From Desulfobacterales bacterium C00003060 (GTDB taxonomy: Bacteria; Desulfobacterota; Desulfobacteria; Desulfobacterales; C00003060), in the NCBI GenBank assembly GCA_001751085.1, contig MAXP01000312.1, forward strand, positions 1 to 8,442: a stretch of DNA of 8,442 nt. The letters are read 5' to 3'. Positions 6,185-8,442 of the stretch are shown piece by piece (positions within the stretch are counted from its first letter, which is position 1; each line of letters begins with the position of its first letter). The translations under genes and the position numbers were made by a program. The notes below the pieces were generated by a model. It did no database searches. It was not told the origin of the DNA and saw nothing but the letters and a program-made list of their open reading frames with translations.

Positions 6185-7905
6185 TTCCAACACTCCGGCA
6201 GAAACGCCACTGCCCAGGTTCCCGGCCCCATATGGACCCCAGAGGTCAAGGAGAGTGGTTGCAGGACAATATCTGCAAGCGGATAACGACTTTGGACTTC
6301 CTCTTTTACCGTATTGCCGACCCATGCCTGATTGTCAGAGTATTCCAATACAATAAGCGGCGAGGAATCATGCCCGAGGCGTTTTTTCAGCCGATCCATC
6401 GCAAACCCCAGTTGTCCGTCTCGATTCCTTGCCACACCAACCTGTTTGGCCCCATGGGCCGTAGGGCTGATGACAGGTTTCATGTGAAGCAGGTCACCAA
6501 AAAAGCTGCGCGTCCTGGATAGTCTCCCTCCTGCGGCAAGATACTCAAGCCGGTCCAGAAAAACATATTCCTCACATCTCTTAACGGCATCCTTTGCATA
6601 ACGGATCACCTCGTCCGCAGCCTTTACTGTATTTGAATGCCGTGCGGTGGCAATTGCGATAGTCCCCAGTCGACCGGATGCTGCCTCGGAATCGATCGCA
6701 ATCATCCGGTCATCCGGGTCGTTTTTACCTTTCCATGCCATCACCGCATCGTAGTTTCCGGTAAAAACAGAACCCACGCAAAGATACAGGACATCCTGAT
6801 ATCGATCCAAAACGCTTTGGTAAACTTGATTTCGTTCGAATGTCGACGCCTGGGCAGTTGAAACCTTTGCCCCTCTTCTCATTTGGGCATACAATTCGGA
6901 CGGGCTGAAAAGGGTCTCGGGTACCGATTGGTCACCCACAATGATATAGCTGTCGAGGAGTGTCATCCCGAGCTCACGGGCGGTTTTGCGTGTTACGGAA
7001 CCGGCTGCATCAGTCATGACGTGAATGGCTTGATGCAAGACCCCTGGACTTGGAATTGTTCCTGCCCCACTACCGATGTCGTCATCTGCCCACCGAACAA
7101 CATCTCCAAATGATTCGAGTTTGGTTCGGACTGCCTGGGGATTGTTCGTATGGAGATGGATCTTGAGATAAGACCCGTCGCGGACAGCCACCAGGCTTTC
7201 TCCATGTTTTGAGAGTTCTTCGACGGCATTTTCAGGTTGACCATCAAGGCGGACGACCGAATCCACGCAGTGACTGTCCACTAATTCGGGTTCATACGAC
7301 GATGAAATCCGGAGCCTGCCACTGAACAGCTCGGTGACAGGTCGGAAAGTATCCGTGTTGCAAACAAGGCGTCTAAAAAAGCCTTCCAAATATATGAACA
7401 TCCCCAGGGCACCGGCGTCGACAACACCGGCGCGCTTCAGTTCTGGAAGAAATTCATAGGTTGACCAGACGGCCTGTTGCAGATTGTCGATCAGCCTCGA
7501 TACTGACTCCATGTTCAGAGCAACATCTCTACTCTCAAAAGCTCGGACGAGTTCATCAAAAACCGTGAGTATTGTTCCCGGTTTCGGATCTCCGATCGCC
7601 TGCCATGCCTTGTCCCTTCCGTCTTTGGCGGAACGTAAGAGATCTGCGGGTGAATTCGCGACGAGAAACCCGGAAAAAAAGCCGGCGGCGATGTTGCCGG
7701 AATTGCCAGTGGCGGAAGAAAGAATACTGCGTATTGTGTTCTCAGCGTTTCCGTTGAACCGGCGCAGGGGCGCAAGGCTGATTCTCAAGTTGCATCCGGT
7801 ATCTGAGTCTGCAACCGGAAATACATTGATCTGATCAAGAAGGTCCGCCCACGAAACCAACCGCTCGTAGCCGCAGACAAAAGCATCTCTCAGGTCCTGA
7901 CCCAT
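6181..7905 (-). CDS. DhaL (DAK2)-DegV fusion, putative single-chain fatty acid kinase (FakA-FakB)
   Basis: This 574-residue protein appears to join the two halves of bacterial fatty acid kinase. Residues 1 to about 185 are a DhaL/FakA-type kinase domain: NVFPVADSDTGCN with the Mg-binding Asp33 and Asp35, TGNSG at 66-70, PGTILTV at 109-115 and VVDAGALG at 161-168. Residues about 205-285 resemble the FakA middle region, with GESLVAV and KIHLHTNNP at 248-256. Residues about 293-574 are a DegV/FakB fatty-acid-binding domain: VMTDAAGS, STAQAST at 349-355, SVFTGNYDAV at 379-388, DSEAASGRLG at 405-414, LEYLAAGGRLS at 453-463 and HMGPG at 558-562. FakA-FakB makes acyl-phosphate from free fatty acid and ATP. 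The ATG at 7905 overlaps the thioesterase stop (TGATG) and has GGGG 8 bases upstream. The fatty-acid-pocket residues look present, but the substrate is inferred. A long FakA with a DegV-like tail is the alternative. Confidence 0.88.
   Translation of the reverse strand: MGQDLRDAFVCGYERLVSWADLLDQINVFPVADSDTGCNLRISLAPLRRFNGNAENTIRSILSSATGNSGNIAAGFFSGFLVANSPADLLRSAKDGRDKAWQAIGDPKPGTILTVFDELVRAFESRDVALNMESVSRLIDNLQQAVWSTYEFLPELKRAGVVDAGALGMFIYLEGFFRRLVCNTDTFRPVTELFSGRLRISSSYEPELVDSHCVDSVVRLDGQPENAVEELSKHGESLVAVRDGSYLKIHLHTNNPQAVRTKLESFGDVVRWADDDIGSGAGTIPSPGVLHQAIHVMTDAAGSVTRKTARELGMTLLDSYIIVGDQSVPETLFSPSELYAQMRRGAKVSTAQASTFERNQVYQSVLDRYQDVLYLCVGSVFTGNYDAVMAWKGKNDPDDRMIAIDSEAASGRLGTIAIATARHSNTVKAADEVIRYAKDAVKRCEEYVFLDRLEYLAAGGRLSRTRSFFGDLLHMKPVISPTAHGAKQVGVARNRDGQLGFAMDRLKKRLGHDSSPLIVLEYSDNQAWVGNTVKEEVQSRYPLADIVLQPLSLTSGVHMGPGTWAVAFLPECWK
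6193..6196 (-). promoter_or_regulatory. Ribosome binding site favouring the long glycosyltransferase start
   Basis: The minus strand reads GGAG here, within the last codons of the kinase fusion. It lies 8 bases before the ATG at 6184, whose ATGA overlaps the kinase stop. This is the main evidence for the longer glycosyltransferase. Confidence 0.5.
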
Positions 7906-8327
7906 CACTCGAACCCCAGTGCCCTGCTGATATCATCCGGTATTTCAAGCTGCAGTTCCATTTCAGGCATTTTCACCGCAACCTGGTCGCTTTTTCCTAT
8001 CGTACAGATCGTTCCATTGTCAGCCAACCGAATCTGAAAGTCGATTGCAATTTTTATGTGGGCCTCAATAACGGTCGCCTTACAGATGAATTCATCACCA
8101 TATCGAAGAGGCACAATATGTTTCGTCGATGTCCGCGTAACAGGAAAAACGTACTGTTTCTTTACAGAGTACTCATAAAGGTCAACGCCTGAATCCTTGA
8201 ACAAGGCAAACCTTGCTATGTCGAAGTATTTCATATAATTCCCGTGCCATACAAGGTGCAACGGATCCAGGTCATGGAAAGCGACCTTCAGCCTGACTTC
8301 TATGCTCTTATGCTTTTTTGCGTTCAT
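7905..8327 (-). CDS. Hotdog-fold acyl-thioesterase (4HBT/YbgC-like)
   Basis: This 140-residue protein has the length of single-domain 4-hydroxybenzoyl-CoA/YbgC-type thioesterases, which hydrolyse acyl-CoA or acyl-ACP in the cytoplasm. The active-site region is VAFHDLDPLHLVWHGNY. Asp21 (second Asp of DLD) is the expected catalytic acid, and the H-G-N-Y at 28-31 begins the conserved long helix KYFDIARFALF. The VWHGNY form is, to my recollection, typical of thioesterases in aryl polyene and flexirubin clusters, where standard YbgC has VYHANY. The ATG at 8327 lies 4 bases after the ligase stop. An upstream extension to 8375 is open but runs into the ligase gene and is not conserved. The last base of its TGA is the first base of the next ATG. 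It may release the chain, act as an editing enzyme, or process a starter; the sequence does not decide. Confidence 0.88.
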   Translation of the reverse strand: MNAKKHKSIEVRLKVAFHDLDPLHLVWHGNYMKYFDIARFALFKDSGVDLYEYSVKKQYVFPVTRTSTKHIVPLRYGDEFICKATVIEAHIKIAIDFQIRLADNGTICTIGKSDQVAVKMPEMELQLEIPDDISRALGFE

Positions 8328-8331
8328 GGGC

Positions 8332-8442
8332 TCAGCGTTCCATCCGAAACATCTGTTCAATTGCCTTCCTGTCATATTTTCCCGTTGCAGTGTAGGCTAT
8401 GTTGTCAACGATCCTTATGCTCCGAGGAAGGGCATACGGTTC
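8332..8442 (-). CDS. AMP-dependent acyl/aryl-CoA ligase, C-terminal end (cut by right edge)
   Basis: Reading in from the right edge on the minus strand, a frame open for 36 residues ends at the TGA at 8334-8332. The peptide has LPRSIRIVDNIAYTATGKYDR, the A10 block of adenylate-forming enzymes. The lysine after TG is the catalytic lysine of the first half-reaction. The family's usual Pro-x-x-x-x-GK pattern is altered, with Ala-Tyr in place of the Pro position. Such enzymes activate a carboxylic acid as acyl-AMP and load it onto CoA or ACP. Only the tail is visible, so the substrate pocket cannot be judged. In aryl polyene clusters the matching gene is the starter-unit ligase, so an aromatic acid or fatty acid starter is plausible. 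It lies 4 bases before the thioesterase and is surely in the same operon. Confidence 0.8.
   Translation of the reverse strand, partial: EPYALPRSIRIVDNIAYTATGKYDRKAIEQMFRMER

Noticed and set aside
8328..8375. N-terminal extension of the thioesterase to 8375
   Set aside because: It lies over the in-frame ligase tail, and the family domain begins a few residues after the ATG at 8327.
1..8442. tRNA, rRNA, CRISPR arrays, integrase or attachment sites
   Set aside because: I saw no cloverleaf, rRNA-like stretch, regularly spaced repeats or recombinase gene on either strand.

Overview
This window is a tightly packed gene block of about 8.4 kb with balanced base composition. Eight of nine complete or partial genes that belong together lie on the minus strand and read from right to left. 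They look like part of a fatty-acid/polyketide-type secondary-lipid pathway, closest in content to aryl polyene, xanthomonadin, flexirubin or dialkylresorcinol clusters. The LpxL-type acyltransferase and the cluster type point to a Gram-negative host. The two B12-type radical SAM proteins suggest an anaerobe, and a Desulfobacterota (sulfate-reducer-like) bacterium is my best guess. No marker gene proves the taxonomy.

Layout, in transcription order from the right edge: the last 36 residues of an acyl/aryl-CoA (AMP) ligase (8332-8442); a hotdog-fold thioesterase (7905-8327); a DhaL-DegV fusion resembling a one-chain fatty acid kinase, FakA plus FakB (6181-7905); a family 2 glycosyltransferase (5378-6184, or 6085 with the inner start); an LpxL/HtrB-like acyltransferase (4429-5364); a 255-base non-coding gap that is mostly a small MITE-like foldback element (4212-4380); an acyl carrier protein (3919-4173); a FabF-like ketosynthase (2658-3890); a PlsC-like acyltransferase (1855-2649); a 60-base gap with a strong hairpin; and a B12-binding-type radical SAM enzyme (310-1794). 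Its 3' end meets, tail to tail, the 3' end of a second, plus-strand radical SAM gene cut by the left edge (2-301).

Inferred working model: the ligase activates a carboxylic-acid starter, and the ACP and ketosynthase elongate it with reductase and dehydratase partners not seen here. The thioesterase can release a free acid, and the FakA-FakB fusion could recapture that acid as acyl-phosphate. The two acyltransferases and the glycosyltransferase would attach the chain to a glycerol or sugar headgroup. A radical SAM enzyme may modify the chain. Gene spacings of -4, -1, 4, 8, 13 and 28 bases support co-transcription. The MITE-like element and a weak terminator-like structure divide the block into an upstream and a downstream half.

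The points most worth a second look are the kinase/lipid-binding fusion next to a thioesterase and a ligase, the MITE-like element with an apparent 8-base target duplication, the octamer-repeat-plus-hairpin segment at the start of the glycosyltransferase, and the radical SAM enzyme attached to this lipid cluster.
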